DNA from: Kerstersia gyiorum
GTDB taxonomy: Bacteria > Pseudomonadota > Gammaproteobacteria > Burkholderiales > Burkholderiaceae_B
Reading direction: 5' to 3'
Assembly: GCF_004216755.1 (NCBI RefSeq)
Contig: NZ_SGWZ01000001.1
Location: forward strand, 806,001 to 870,000
Length of the DNA stretch: 64,000 nucleotides
In this document: positions 33,763 through 42,829 of the stretch, piece after piece
Layout of the letters: every line of letters begins with the position of its first letter
How positions within the stretch are numbered: the stretch's first letter is position 1
Translations under genes and position numbers: made by a program
Notes under the pieces: generated by a model
The model's database searches: none
What the model saw: the letters and a program-made list of their open reading frames with translations, nothing else
What the model was told of the DNA's origin: nothing

Positions 33763-35139
33763 CTACCACTCGGGCCGGTCCGTTCCAGGCGGAACGGAGG
33801 GCCTGTCATAACCGGCAGGCGTGCGCAACAGTTGCGCGCTGGGACGTATGGCGCGCAGCAGCCCGAAACCGGAGGGCACGCTGTCCAGCCACGGGGTGTC
33901 GTCTGGTTTTTCCGCCGCCAGTCCATGTTCGACACGCCCCAGGCTGCGCAGCCATTGGCCGGTCTGGGCCAGGGATACCTCGACATGCCAGCTGCCGCCT
34001 TCCTGTTGCTGGCGCCATAGCGCGCAAGCCGCGCCGAAGGCCATCAGGAAGCCGCTGGCCTGGTCAAGAATCTGCATGGGAAGCGCGCGCGGTTTGCCGT
34101 CGCCCGCAGCGGCGCCTTCTGCGTGGTTGAAACCCATGGCGGTCTGGACCAGCGAATCAAAGCCGCGCCGCTGGCTCCAAGGGCCCTGGGAGCCATAGGC
34201 AGTCAGCGACACCGCCACAATGCCGGGACGGCGGTGCGCCAGCGCTGCCGGTGAAAAGCCGAGAGCCGCCAGCCCGCCGGGCCGGTAGCCCTGCGAGAAA
34301 ACGTGCGCGTCACCGATGAGCCGCCACAAGGCGTCGCGTCCGTCTTCGGTGCGCAGGTCGAGGTGGACAGAGCGCTTGCCACGGCTGGTCTCGGCGATGG
34401 CTGCGATATTCGGTAGCTGCGGCGAATTGACCAGCATCACGTCAGCGCCAAAGGACGCCAGCGCGCGTCCACCAACTGGGCCGGCCAGGATGCGTGTCAG
34501 GTCCAGCGTACGCACGCCTGATAGCGGACGCTCATTCTGGGCCAGCGCCGGCAGCGTCCGGGGTGGTGCATCGCCAATGCGGGTGATGCTCAGCAGCGGC
34601 TGGGCGCTGATGGCCTGGCCTTGCGGCGAAGCGTCCCATTGGTCGAAGCTGCGCAGCGCCGTCGCCACCAGCCCGCGTTCAGCGGTGGCACGTTCGAAGT
34701 CCAGCGCGCGCCAGTTCAACATGGCGCGTTCGGCGTCCGCGCGCGTGGCCGTGTCCGGGGCCAGGCCCAGCAGGCGCAGGGCGCCATCGCGATGATGGCG
34801 GAAGTTGGTATGCACGCGGACATGGCCATCGGCGCAGCGGTACAGGCCGGCGAAGGGGTCCCACAGGTCTGGCGCGGTGCCGTCCAGTGAAAACCAGCCG
34901 GTGCACTCCACGGCGGCATGCGTCATGTCTACCGCAACGTTCTGCCGGGGGACGCCTCGCGCATGCCCCAGTTCACAGGCGGCAAGCGCGGCGGCTGCAA
35001 TACTGGCCTGGGCGGCAGCGCCTACAGCGAAAGAGGACGGGAAAACCGGGTCGCGGCCGGTCAGGGAAATGTGCTCCAGTGCGTCGGGTGGCAGACCACT
35101 CAATTGCCACAGTGCGTCCAAGGCGGCTCGGGAATTCAT
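33763..35139 (-). CDS. CaiB/BaiF-type (family III) CoA transferase
   Basis: A 458-residue family III CoA transferase. The order of segments is unusual: the first ~190 residues (GVPRQNVAVDMTHAAVECTG, later DPFAGLYRCADGHVRVH) look like the C-terminal half of the family. Then RPLSGVRTLDLTRILAGPVG (near residue 220) starts what is normally the N-terminal part. It also has TSRGKRSVHLDLRTEDGR and a PGIVAVSLTAYGSQGPW-type strand. This architecture occurs in some Burkholderiales proteins annotated as CoA transferases. The substrate is unknown. The ATG at 35139 has AGGAG eight bases upstream. It follows a TetR gene on the same strand. Confidence 0.85.
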   Translation of the reverse strand: MNSRAALDALWQLSGLPPDALEHISLTGRDPVFPSSFAVGAAAQASIAAAALAACELGHARGVPRQNVAVDMTHAAVECTGWFSLDGTAPDLWDPFAGLYRCADGHVRVHTNFRHHRDGALRLLGLAPDTATRADAERAMLNWRALDFERATAERGLVATALRSFDQWDASPQGQAISAQPLLSITRIGDAPPRTLPALAQNERPLSGVRTLDLTRILAGPVGGRALASFGADVMLVNSPQLPNIAAIAETSRGKRSVHLDLRTEDGRDALWRLIGDAHVFSQGYRPGGLAALGFSPAALAHRRPGIVAVSLTAYGSQGPWSQRRGFDSLVQTAMGFNHAEGAAAGDGKPRALPMQILDQASGFLMAFGAACALWRQQQEGGSWHVEVSLAQTGQWLRSLGRVEHGLAAEKPDDTPWLDSVPSGFGLLRAIRPSAQLLRTPAGYDRPSVPPGTDRPEW

Positions 35140-35250
35140 GGGCAGACTCCTGGCGGATGGTTGTCCGGCAACAGTAAGCAAGCCTGGCCGGCGCTGGTTG
35201 GGAAACGGCGCCACGGGCAGGAAAACAAACGCGCCACGTGGCTGCGCCGT

Positions 35251-35889
35251 TTAATTTACCAGGGGTGGTTGCGCCGAAGGGCGGCGTGGTCGGCCATCCT
35301 GCTGTGAGGCCATCTGCAGTGCACCAATGATCAGCGCTTGCATGCTGAGATCGAATTCCTCATGCAGGGCGGCATCACTGGCCAGCAGCCCAGTGCCGGA
35401 GCCTGCCGGGCAGGCGTAGACGGTGTCGGCCAGCGCGATGCAGTGGTAGGCCACGGTGGACAGCAGCCACCCTGCGGTTTCGGTAGGGATGGCGTAGGCG
35501 CTGGCGACCTGGGCGTGGTGATCCAGGATACGGGCCAGCATGGCTGGTGTTTTCTGGTCATGGCGGGTCAGGTAGCCCGCCAGGCCGGGGTTCTGGTGCA
35601 CGAGTTGGCGCAGGGAGCGCGCAAATTCGGCCAGATAGTCAGCCAGGCCGGCGGTATTTGCCATGCAGGGAGCAGGCATGCGCCACTGGCCGAAGATGGC
35701 ATCGGCGACAACCTGCTTGAGCACGTCGAGGTTGGCGACGTATTTGTACAGGGCCACGTGGCTGACGCCAAGACGTGCGGCCACACCGGTGAAGGTGATC
35801 AGCGGCAGCGTCATTTCCATGCCGGCTTGGGCAATGCGTGCCAGGGTGATCGTGGGCGGCCGGCCGCGTGGTGGGGAAGCACTGGTCAT
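35251..35889 (-). CDS. TetR-family transcriptional repressor
   Basis: A 212-residue TetR protein. The helix-turn-helix lies in residues 15-60 (ITLARIAQAGMEMTLPLITF, then GVAARLGVSHVALYKYVANL), with an all-helical ligand-binding domain after it. It is divergent from the siderophore-interacting reductase, and a clean inverted repeat lies in the gap. It could repress that gene and itself, and perhaps the CoA transferase gene 111 bases downstream. No clear ribosome-binding site precedes its ATG. Confidence 0.9.
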   Translation of the reverse strand: MTSASPPRGRPPTITLARIAQAGMEMTLPLITFTGVAARLGVSHVALYKYVANLDVLKQVVADAIFGQWRMPAPCMANTAGLADYLAEFARSLRQLVHQNPGLAGYLTRHDQKTPAMLARILDHHAQVASAYAIPTETAGWLLSTVAYHCIALADTVYACPAGSGTGLLASDAALHEEFDLSMQALIIGALQMASQQDGRPRRPSAQPPLVN

Positions 35890-35970
35890 GGGTGTCTTGA
35901 GTGGAGAAAGGCCCGCGGTAGCGGCATGGTAAGCCAGCAGCGAAATATTTTCATTTCCATTGCGCAGTAC

Positions 35971-35997
35971 AATTAGTTTACTATGGTGTAACTAATT
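35971..35997. promoter_or_regulatory. TetR operator candidate
   Basis: AATTAGTT (35971-35978) is the exact reverse complement of AACTAATT (35990-35997). With the inner bases TAC and GTG, it forms a 27-base imperfect palindrome, the usual size for a TetR-family operator. It sits 27 bases before the reductase start. Confidence 0.65.
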
Positions 35998-36023
35998 ATC
36001 GAATCCCTGCAAGGAAAGCGGTC

Positions 36024-36872
36024 ATGACGACATTGAATCAGACGCCCGGGAAAGCGTCGGGCATGCTCAGCACACCGGACCACGACCGTGGTTTGATCCA
36101 TACGACAGCGCGGGTCGAGGCGCTGGAGCGCCCTACGCCAGGCGTGGTGCGCATCCGTGCGCGACTGGAAGAATCCCGGCTCAGTCCTGAGTGGCAATTG
36201 CCCAATGTCGCGATCCGGTTGAGGCTGGGCAGCGATTATGACGATGCGTCGCGAGTCTATACCTTGCGCACTTTCGCTGCGGATAGCGCCACGATGGTGT
36301 TTGACGTAGTGGTGCACGGCTACAGCAGTCCGATGATGCGCTGGGTGGCGGATTTGCAGCCTGGCAGTTGCTTCGCGCTCAGCGGCCCGCGGCCGCACTT
36401 CCTGATTCCGGCGGTGGATGGCCGTCCGGTCGCCTTGTTCCTGGATGCCACCGCCATTCCCGCGCTGTATGCGCTGTTGAGCCAGCGCCCGACGGGCTTG
36501 CACGGTGTGGGCTGGGTGGCTACGCCGGATGTCGCCGCCTTTGCCGAGCTGCCTGTCATTGCGGGACTGGACCTGCAACATGTGAATGAACAGGGGGTTG
36601 GCGCGGGGGGCGTGCTGGCTCGGCGTGCCCGTGAATTGCCAGACCCCGGACGCTATGTTGTGTGGGGAGCAGGCGAGCGTGACGAAATGCGGGCCATCCG
36701 CCAGCATTTCAGCGCGGCCGGTCTGAGCAAGAGCGAGATAGCCATTGCCGGGTACTGGACGCGTGGCGTCAGCAATACGGAACTGGACGAGCAGCGCCGG
36801 CGCAACTATGAAAAAATCGTGGCGGCGGGTGGCAGCCTGGCGGACGTGGATGATCTTGCCGTAGGGGCCTGA
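36024..36872 (+). CDS. Siderophore-interacting FAD-dependent ferric reductase (SIP/ViuB family)
   Basis: A 282-residue SIP-family flavoprotein expected to reduce ferric siderophore in the cytoplasm and release ferrous iron. The FAD-binding motif is SRVYTLRTF (near residue 77), with DVVVHGYSSPMMRWVADLQP following and ALSGPRPHF after it. The C-terminal signature is AIAGYWTRGVSNTELDEQRR. AAGGAAAG lies six bases before the ATG. It is divergent from a TetR gene. It would act downstream of either siderophore uptake system in the window. Confidence 0.9.
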   Translation: MTTLNQTPGKASGMLSTPDHDRGLIHTTARVEALERPTPGVVRIRARLEESRLSPEWQLPNVAIRLRLGSDYDDASRVYTLRTFAADSATMVFDVVVHGYSSPMMRWVADLQPGSCFALSGPRPHFLIPAVDGRPVALFLDATAIPALYALLSQRPTGLHGVGWVATPDVAAFAELPVIAGLDLQHVNEQGVGAGGVLARRARELPDPGRYVVWGAGERDEMRAIRQHFSAAGLSKSEIAIAGYWTRGVSNTELDEQRRRNYEKIVAAGGSLADVDDLAVGA

Positions 36873-37035
36873 GGGCCGACTGCAAGCCGCAGGGCAGCCG
36901 TCGGGATTGTGCGCAGTGGGCCGGGTTCGGTAGCATGGCGGTTTTCGTGCGTAAGGGCTGCCGTGTTGCTGCCGTGATGCGGTGGCGCTCCGGGCGCGGG
37001 CCGCCAGGGTGGCGGGCAGGCCAGGGAACAGGACC

Positions 37036-37608
37036 ATGAATGAAGTGACCGCCAGCAACGGGCTGGTGACTCGGTGCTTGATGCGCACCGAATTGCCGGC
37101 GCTCTGGACCATAGACCGCCGCGAACGGGTCGATGAGGTATATGCCGTGGTGGATGGGCAATTGACGCTGCGCCGCGAGTTTTACGATACGCGGGGTTGG
37201 CCGGAAGGCGAACCGGAAAGCCAGGCGCCGCTGCTATTGGCTTGCTTTGACCGTGGCGGGATATTCCGTGGCGTGTTCGATGGGGGGCGCCTGGTGGCCG
37301 CCAGCGTGCTCGATAGCGCACCAGTGGCGGATTGGCCGTCGCTGCGGCAGATGGCTTTTCTGCATGTCAGCCATGACAGGCGCGGGCTGGGGCTGGCCTC
37401 TATGCTGTATGACCGTTGTATGGAAGATGTCCATTCACTTGGCGGGTCAGGCCTGTATATCTCGGCAACCTCCACGCGCCGGACGGTGGATTTCTACCGT
37501 GCCAAGGGTGCTCGGCTGGCTGCTCGCCCGGACCGGCATCTGCATGGCCTGGAGCCGGACGATATTCATTTGATCCATGACCTGGCGGCCATGCCGCCAC
37601 GGTCGTGA
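37036..37608 (+). CDS. GNAT-family acetyltransferase
   Basis: A 190-residue protein with the GNAT acetyl-CoA-binding region in LRQMAFLHVSHDRRGLGLAS (the Q/R-x-x-G-x-G/A-type loop is RRGLG), followed by MLYDRCMEDVHSLGGSGLYI and a C-terminal FYRAKGARL motif. GNAT enzymes acetylate small molecules or proteins; the substrate here is unknown. The ATG at 37036 is preferred over an upstream start at 36982. It ends 27 bases before a MocR-type regulator on the same strand, so the two probably form an operon and the regulator may sense the enzyme's substrate. Confidence 0.8.
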   Translation: MNEVTASNGLVTRCLMRTELPALWTIDRRERVDEVYAVVDGQLTLRREFYDTRGWPEGEPESQAPLLLACFDRGGIFRGVFDGGRLVAASVLDSAPVADWPSLRQMAFLHVSHDRRGLGLASMLYDRCMEDVHSLGGSGLYISATSTRRTVDFYRAKGARLAARPDRHLHGLEPDDIHLIHDLAAMPPRS

Positions 37609-37635
37609 ATTGACACGCTGCGCGGACGGTTGCCC

Positions 37636-39141
37636 ATGAACCGGACTTTCGAGCTGGAAACCTTGCGCATGCAGCTGGCGCAGCCCGGCCAGCAGCGGCA
37701 GGCCCTGCATTTGCGCCTGCAGCGCGCTTTGCGCGCGCTGATCCTGGATGGCGCCCTGGCACCTGGGGTGAAGTTGCCGGCCACGCGGGTGCTGGCGGAG
37801 TCCCTGGGCGTGTCGCGCGAGACGGTGGAAAACGCCTATGTCCAGCTACAGCGTGATGGCTTCATTGCGCGACGCGGCGGTTCGGGAAGCTATGTGTCTG
37901 CAACGCTGGGTACCGAATTGCGTGGCGCGGCGCCGCGTCGGACGCGGCGGTCGGGGGCGTTGGCATCCGGTGCCGCAGGCGTGGCGGGGCTGAGCCGGCG
38001 GGGCCAGGACTTTCTGCAGGGCGGCGGCGTGCAGGATACGCGCGCCATCCAGGCGTTTGCCACGGGCTTGCCGGAAACGCGCAGTTTCCCGACCTCAACC
38101 TGGGAACGCCTGCAGCGCCAGGCCTTGCGTGAACATCGCGGCAGCCTCTTGCTGCATGGTGATCCGCAAGGTGAAGCGCCGCTGCGCGAAGCGATCGCGG
38201 CTTACCTGAACCTGGAGCGCGGAGCCAGGGTAACGCCGGCGCAGATCATCGTGCTGAGCAGCACGCGGCAGGCGCTTTACCTTTGCGCGCAGGTGCTGGC
38301 CGACGCGGGGCAGTCCATCCTGATGGAAGACCCGGGCTATTTTGGCGCCCGCCAGGCCTTTGTTGCCGCACAGACCCGGGTCGTTCCCATTGCGGTGGAT
38401 GGGCAGGGGCTTCGGACAGACCTGCTGCACGCGGACAGCAGTGGCGCCAATGCCGTGTACGTGACGCCGTCTCACCAGTACCCGACTGGTGCCACCTTGC
38501 CACTGGAACGCCGGCTGGACCTGATCAATTGGGCGGCCGGTAATGGCAAGTGGATCATCGAGGATGACTACGACAGCGAATTCCATTACGACGGGCTGCC
38601 TACCGCCTGCGTGCAGGGGCTGGACCGCCATGACCGCACCTTGTATGTCGGTACGTTCAGCAAGACGCTGTACCCGGGATTGCGCATGGGCTACATGGCC
38701 GTGCCCGAGGCGCTGGTCGGCGCATTTGTGAATGCGCGCAGCATCATGGACGGCCATACGCCGCAAATCCTGCAGCTGACGCTGGCGCGTTTCATGGAAG
38801 ATGGTTACTACAACACGCATGTGCGGGCCATGCGCAAGCTCTATGCGGCACGGCGGGAAGTCATGCTGGAGGCCATAGGCAGGCACCTGGGCGATGTGGC
38901 CGTGGCGGCGCGGCCAGCTGGCGGCCTGCAGGTGCCCTGCTTCCTGTTGCCGGACTGGCAGGAGGCCGAGACTATCCGGCGCGCGGCCGAGGCCGGCATC
39001 CGCCTGCCCGGACTCAGCCGTCTGTACCGGGGACAGGCGCCGCGCGAAGGATGGTTGCTGGGCTATGCCGCGCTGACCGACAACGAAATCCGCGAGGCTA
39101 TGGGAAGGCTGGCCGCAGCGCTGCGGCCTGTGCGGGGGTAG
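37636..39141 (+). CDS. MocR-family regulator (second PdxR-like copy)
   Basis: A 501-residue GntR/aminotransferase regulator. The winged helix is LRLQRALRALILDGALAPGV, then VLAESLGVSRETVENAYVQL (residues 27-72). A basic linker near 101-105 (RRTRR) leads to the aminotransferase fold with TPSHQYPTGATLPL, EDDYDSEFHYDG and the PLP lysine K343 in GTFSKTLYPGLRMGYM. It is clearly a paralogue of the regulator at 11757-13268; both share GLPETRSFP/GVPETRNFP and the TWERLQRQ segment. It starts at the ATG at 37636; a TTG lies two codons earlier. Targets are unknown, but it is paired with the GNAT gene. Confidence 0.9.
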   Translation: MNRTFELETLRMQLAQPGQQRQALHLRLQRALRALILDGALAPGVKLPATRVLAESLGVSRETVENAYVQLQRDGFIARRGGSGSYVSATLGTELRGAAPRRTRRSGALASGAAGVAGLSRRGQDFLQGGGVQDTRAIQAFATGLPETRSFPTSTWERLQRQALREHRGSLLLHGDPQGEAPLREAIAAYLNLERGARVTPAQIIVLSSTRQALYLCAQVLADAGQSILMEDPGYFGARQAFVAAQTRVVPIAVDGQGLRTDLLHADSSGANAVYVTPSHQYPTGATLPLERRLDLINWAAGNGKWIIEDDYDSEFHYDGLPTACVQGLDRHDRTLYVGTFSKTLYPGLRMGYMAVPEALVGAFVNARSIMDGHTPQILQLTLARFMEDGYYNTHVRAMRKLYAARREVMLEAIGRHLGDVAVAARPAGGLQVPCFLLPDWQEAETIRRAAEAGIRLPGLSRLYRGQAPREGWLLGYAALTDNEIREAMGRLAAALRPVRG

Positions 39142-39159
39142 TCTGAGTCAGCCGGATGA

Positions 39160-40365
39160 TCAATGGGTCGGGCTGGTCGCACGGGGGCGCAGCCGGCCGT
39201 GGATCAAGGCATGGGCGCCCAGCCCCGCCAGCAGTCCCCAGAAGGCGCCGCCCACGCCCAGCAGCGTGATGTTGGCGGCTGTCGCCAGGAAGGTAATCAG
39301 CGCGGTTTCGCGGGTCCGGGCATCAGACATGGCATGCGCGAGGCTGCCACCTATGGTTCCCAGCAGCGCCAGCCCTGCCAGCGTAGTGATGAACGCCTTG
39401 GGCAGAATCATGAAGAGCGTGGCCAGTGTTACGCCGAAGGTTCCGACCAGGATGTAGAACACTCCGCAGGCCAGGCCGGCGATATAGCGCTTGCGCGGGT
39501 CGGGATGGGCATCGGGGCCGGTACAGATGGCGGCGGTAATGGCGGCTACATTGAAGGCGTGGGCGCCGAAGGGAGCCATCAGCAGCGAACCCAGGCCGGT
39601 CACGCCGAGGATGGGATTGGCGCTGGTCTTGAAGCCGTCATTGCGCAGTACCAGCATGCCGGGCATATATTGTCCGGTCAACGTGATGGTGAACAGAGGC
39701 AGGGCCACGCCCAGCAGCGCATGCAGCGAAAACTGCGGGGTTTGGAAGACCGGCATGGCCAGGCTCAGGTGGATCGCAGAGAAATCCACGCGTTGTTGTG
39801 CGATCAGCATGGCCAGACCGACCAGCAGGATGCCCACGACCGCGAAGCGCGAGGTATAGCGCTTGAGTATGGCATAGGCGATGACCATGGTGATGACCAG
39901 CAGCGGGTCGGCGCTGGCGCCGCCAAAAGCATTCACACCGAATTGCAGCAGGATGCCGGCCAGCAGCCCGGCGGCGATGCCGGCGGGAATCATGCGGACC
40001 AGCTTTTCGAAAGCGCCTGAGAGGCCCAGCAACATGAAGCCCAGCGCCGACAACATGTAGGCGCCTATGACTTCGCCGTAAGGGGTGAAGGGCATGACGG
40101 TGGCCAGGAACGCGGCGCCGGGGGTAGACCAGGCCGTAATGATGGGTTCGCGGTAGCGCCAGCTGAGCAGAATGCCCGTGACGCCGACGCCGATGGACAC
40201 GGCCCATACCCAGGATGCGGTCTGTGCGGGCGTAAGGCCGGCCAAGCCCGCGGCCTGGAACACCAGCACGAAGGTGCCGCCATAGTTCACGAGGACGGAT
40301 ACCAGGGCGGCGATGCAAAGCGGAAAGAAATCAGCAGTTCGGAGACTGGCGGACGGTGTATTCAT
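39160..40365 (-). CDS. benE: BenE-family benzoate/proton symporter
   Basis: A 401-residue inner-membrane transporter with about 12 hydrophobic segments. It has ITAWSTPGAAFLATVMPFTP (residues about 76-95), the BenE family hallmark, then AFEKLVRMIPAGIAAGLLAG. It ends with ALITFLATAANITLLGVGGA. BenE imports benzoate or related aromatic acids; no benzoate degradation genes are present nearby, so the substrate is uncertain. It converges with the MocR gene with only 18 bases between stops. Confidence 0.88.
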   Translation of the reverse strand: MNTPSASLRTADFFPLCIAALVSVLVNYGGTFVLVFQAAGLAGLTPAQTASWVWAVSIGVGVTGILLSWRYREPIITAWSTPGAAFLATVMPFTPYGEVIGAYMLSALGFMLLGLSGAFEKLVRMIPAGIAAGLLAGILLQFGVNAFGGASADPLLVITMVIAYAILKRYTSRFAVVGILLVGLAMLIAQQRVDFSAIHLSLAMPVFQTPQFSLHALLGVALPLFTITLTGQYMPGMLVLRNDGFKTSANPILGVTGLGSLLMAPFGAHAFNVAAITAAICTGPDAHPDPRKRYIAGLACGVFYILVGTFGVTLATLFMILPKAFITTLAGLALLGTIGGSLAHAMSDARTRETALITFLATAANITLLGVGGAFWGLLAGLGAHALIHGRLRPRATSPTH

Positions 40366-40855
40366 GGGCGATACCCAAAGCAGTAGGAGATGTTGCAGAG
40401 GCGGTGGCAGGCGGCCTGCACGGTGGCGGCCAGGTGGCCGGCGGCAGGTTTGCTGCTGGCGGAACTCGCATTCTAGGAGGGCAATGGCCTGTATTTACGT
40501 ACCACATCCAACTCAATTTTCAGTCCACTTTTCCCATCCTTGCCGCGCCGTTCAGGGTAAGGACTGTGGCGCCCGGGACGCCAGGCTCTGCTGCGCTCAG
40601 GCACGGCTGGCGGGCCGCGGCAGCGGAGAGGTGTTGCAAGGGCAGTGCGCAGGCATTTCCGTGCGCCCACGGCGCCGGAGTGGGCATATACTTAGTCGGA
40701 TAAGGATGGATCAGCGTGGCGCAGGTATTTCTGGCGCCGGGTGCTGACTGCCCATGACGTATCCGTTCCGCCCCTGTTCAATTCCGCATGCCTTCGTTGC
40801 AACGGCTCAGGCCGCATTGCCGATCCGCCTGCAGATTTCCTGATGCGCCGCAACC
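40366..40855. other. Divergent promoter region between benE and alaA
   Basis: This is 490 bases without a convincing gene. Frames such as 40313-40747 lack ribosome-binding sites and overlap benE. GC-rich stretches alternate with a short AT-rich part near 40495-40540 (TGTATTTACGTACCACATCC). I see no clear operator or terminator. Confidence 0.5.
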
Positions 40856-42172
40856 ATGAAACCGATCAATAAATCCCACAAGCTTGCTCACGTTCTCTAC
40901 GACATCCGCGGCCCCATCATGGAACGAGCCCGGCAGATGGAAGACGAAGGGCAGAAGATCATCAAGCTGAATATCGGCAACCTGGCCGTGTTCGGTTTCG
41001 ATGCCCCCGAAGAGGTGCAGCAGGACATGATCCGCAATCTGCCCAATTCGGCCGGCTATTCGGACAGCAAGGGGATTTTCGCCGCCCGCAAGGCGGTGAT
41101 GCACTATACCCAGCAACAGGGCATCAAAGGCGTGACGCTGGAAGATGTCTACCTGGGCAATGGTGCATCGGACCTGATCGCGATGGCGACCAATGCCTTG
41201 CTCGACGATGGCGATGAATTGCTGTTGCCCGCGCCGGATTACCCGCTGTGGACGGCAGTGACCAGCCTGTCGGGCGGCACCCCCGTGCATTATCTCTGTG
41301 ATGAAAGCAAGGGCTGGATTCCCGATCTGAACGATATCCGCAGCAAGATCACGCCGCGCACCAAGGGCATCGTCGTCATCAATCCGAACAACCCGACCGG
41401 CGTGCTGTACCCGGACTACGTGCTGCAAGCCATTGTCGAGCTGGCGCGCGAGCATGGCCTGGTAATCCTGGCGGATGAGGTCTATGACAAGGTACTGTAT
41501 GACGACAACAAGCATACGGCGCTGGCCAGCCTGTCCACCGATGTCCTGACGCTGACCTTCAACTCCTTGTCCAAGAGCTACCGCGCCTGCGGTTATCGTG
41601 CCGGCTGGATGGTTGTTTCGGGCGACAAGCAGAACGCCCGCGATTACATCGAAGGGCTGAACATGTTGGCCAATATGCGGTTGTGCTCGAATGTGCCGGG
41701 ACAGTGGGCCATCCAGACGGCGTTGGGCGGCTATCAGAGCATCAACGATCTGGTGTGCGAAGGCGGGCGCCTGCGCCGCCAGCGCGACCTGGCCTATGAA
41801 ATGCTGACCGCGATTCCCGGCGTGAGCTGCGTCAAGCCACAGGCGGCACTGTATATGTTCCCGCGCCTGGACCCGGACATTTATCCGATCAAGGACGACA
41901 GGCAGTTCTTCCTGGAGCTGCTGGAAGCCACACGCGTCATGCTGGTTCAGGGCACGGGTTTCAACTGGCCGGCGCCGGATCACTTCCGCATGGTTTTCCT
42001 GCCGCATGAGCCGGACCTGAAGGAAGCCATTACTCGCATTGCGGATTTCCTGGGCAAGTATCGCGCCCGGGTGGCGCAGCAGAAAGTCCAGGCAACGGGA
42101 GGCGCAGTGGCACCGTCCGGCAAGAAAAAGGCCGCCGAAGTGGCGCCTGCAGTGACCGAAGCCAGCGCCTGA
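40856..42172 (+). CDS. alaA: Alanine aminotransferase AlaA-type
   Basis: A 438-residue fold-type I aminotransferase strongly resembling E. coli AlaA. Motifs: KLAHVLYDIRGPIMERARQM, VYLGNGASDLIAMA near 98, PAPDYPLWTAVTSLSGGTPV, INPNNPTGVLYP near 175, Asp207 in ILADEVYDKVLYDD, and the PLP lysine K240 in NSLSKSYRACGYRAGWM. It makes alanine from pyruvate and glutamate. It has a C-terminal extension of about 30 residues rich in Ala, Lys and Pro, not part of the fold. In many betaproteobacteria alaA precedes hom and thrC; here it is alone. Confidence 0.95.
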   Translation: MKPINKSHKLAHVLYDIRGPIMERARQMEDEGQKIIKLNIGNLAVFGFDAPEEVQQDMIRNLPNSAGYSDSKGIFAARKAVMHYTQQQGIKGVTLEDVYLGNGASDLIAMATNALLDDGDELLLPAPDYPLWTAVTSLSGGTPVHYLCDESKGWIPDLNDIRSKITPRTKGIVVINPNNPTGVLYPDYVLQAIVELAREHGLVILADEVYDKVLYDDNKHTALASLSTDVLTLTFNSLSKSYRACGYRAGWMVVSGDKQNARDYIEGLNMLANMRLCSNVPGQWAIQTALGGYQSINDLVCEGGRLRRQRDLAYEMLTAIPGVSCVKPQAALYMFPRLDPDIYPIKDDRQFFLELLEATRVMLVQGTGFNWPAPDHFRMVFLPHEPDLKEAITRIADFLGKYRARVAQQKVQATGGAVAPSGKKKAAEVAPAVTEASA

Positions 42173-42244
42173 GCCGCCTGGCGCCAGGGCAGCATAGCGG
42201 CGGAAGCGGGTTGCCGCGCTGCCCTCAGCCTGTCGTGGCAGGGT

Positions 42245-42784
42245 TCAGCGTAGCGTGAGGAAATGCTGCCCGAACGCGTCCACGCTGGCCCAGTCGGTGA
42301 AGACGACGGGGGCTGACGCGGATGTCGGCCCTTGGGTCAGCCACATGATGAAGCGGATCATGGTCCGGTCCAGCGGGCCGTAGCTGGCGTAATCGAGACG
42401 GCCGGCGAATACGCCGGCCAGCGGTGGCTGCCAGCCGGAACGCTCGATGAACTTGCGCATATAGGGGCTGCCTTCCGGCGTATCCTTGCCCGGCTTGCGC
42501 GCGACCAGATTGACGGTGAAAAACGCAGCAGGCCGGCTTTCCAGCAGCGCGCGATGCTGCTCGATGAAACGGAATACGGGTGGGCGATGCTTGCCGTAGC
42601 GGATGCTGGCACCAATGAGCAGACGGTCGAAATTCTGGACGTGCGCAAACGCCGGGTCATCCGGCTGGTCCAGCGAAGCCAGCGTGACTTCATGCCCGGC
42701 CGCCTCCATGGCAGCCTGCAGGCGGGCACATATCGTGCGGGTATGACCGTCGACGGTCGAATAGAAAATGGCGATGCGTTCCAT
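42245..42784 (-). CDS. hemG: HemG-type menaquinone-dependent protoporphyrinogen IX dehydrogenase
   Basis: A 179-residue flavodoxin-fold protein with the FMN loop IFYSTVDGHTRTICARL at the N-terminus and the HemG-specific stretches LIGASIRYGKHRPPVFRFIE, FTVNLVARKPGKDTPEGSPY and PVVFTDWASVDAFGQHF. It oxidises protoporphyrinogen IX for heme synthesis using quinones, including without oxygen. The methionine at 42784 aligns with the E. coli start; an in-frame ATG at 42802 would add six residues. It lies 45 bases downstream of a Crp/Fnr-type regulator on the same strand, suggesting redox-linked control. Confidence 0.88.
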   Translation of the reverse strand: MERIAIFYSTVDGHTRTICARLQAAMEAAGHEVTLASLDQPDDPAFAHVQNFDRLLIGASIRYGKHRPPVFRFIEQHRALLESRPAAFFTVNLVARKPGKDTPEGSPYMRKFIERSGWQPPLAGVFAGRLDYASYGPLDRTMIRFIMWLTQGPTSASAPVVFTDWASVDAFGQHFLTLR

Positions 42785-42829
42785 GGCGGCAATGTACTGC
42801 ATCCGCCGCCATGCGTGGCCCCGCAGGGC

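Noticed and set aside
40313..40747. 144-codon frame in the benE-alaA gap
   Set aside because: No ribosome-binding site, overlaps benE, and shows no family resemblance.
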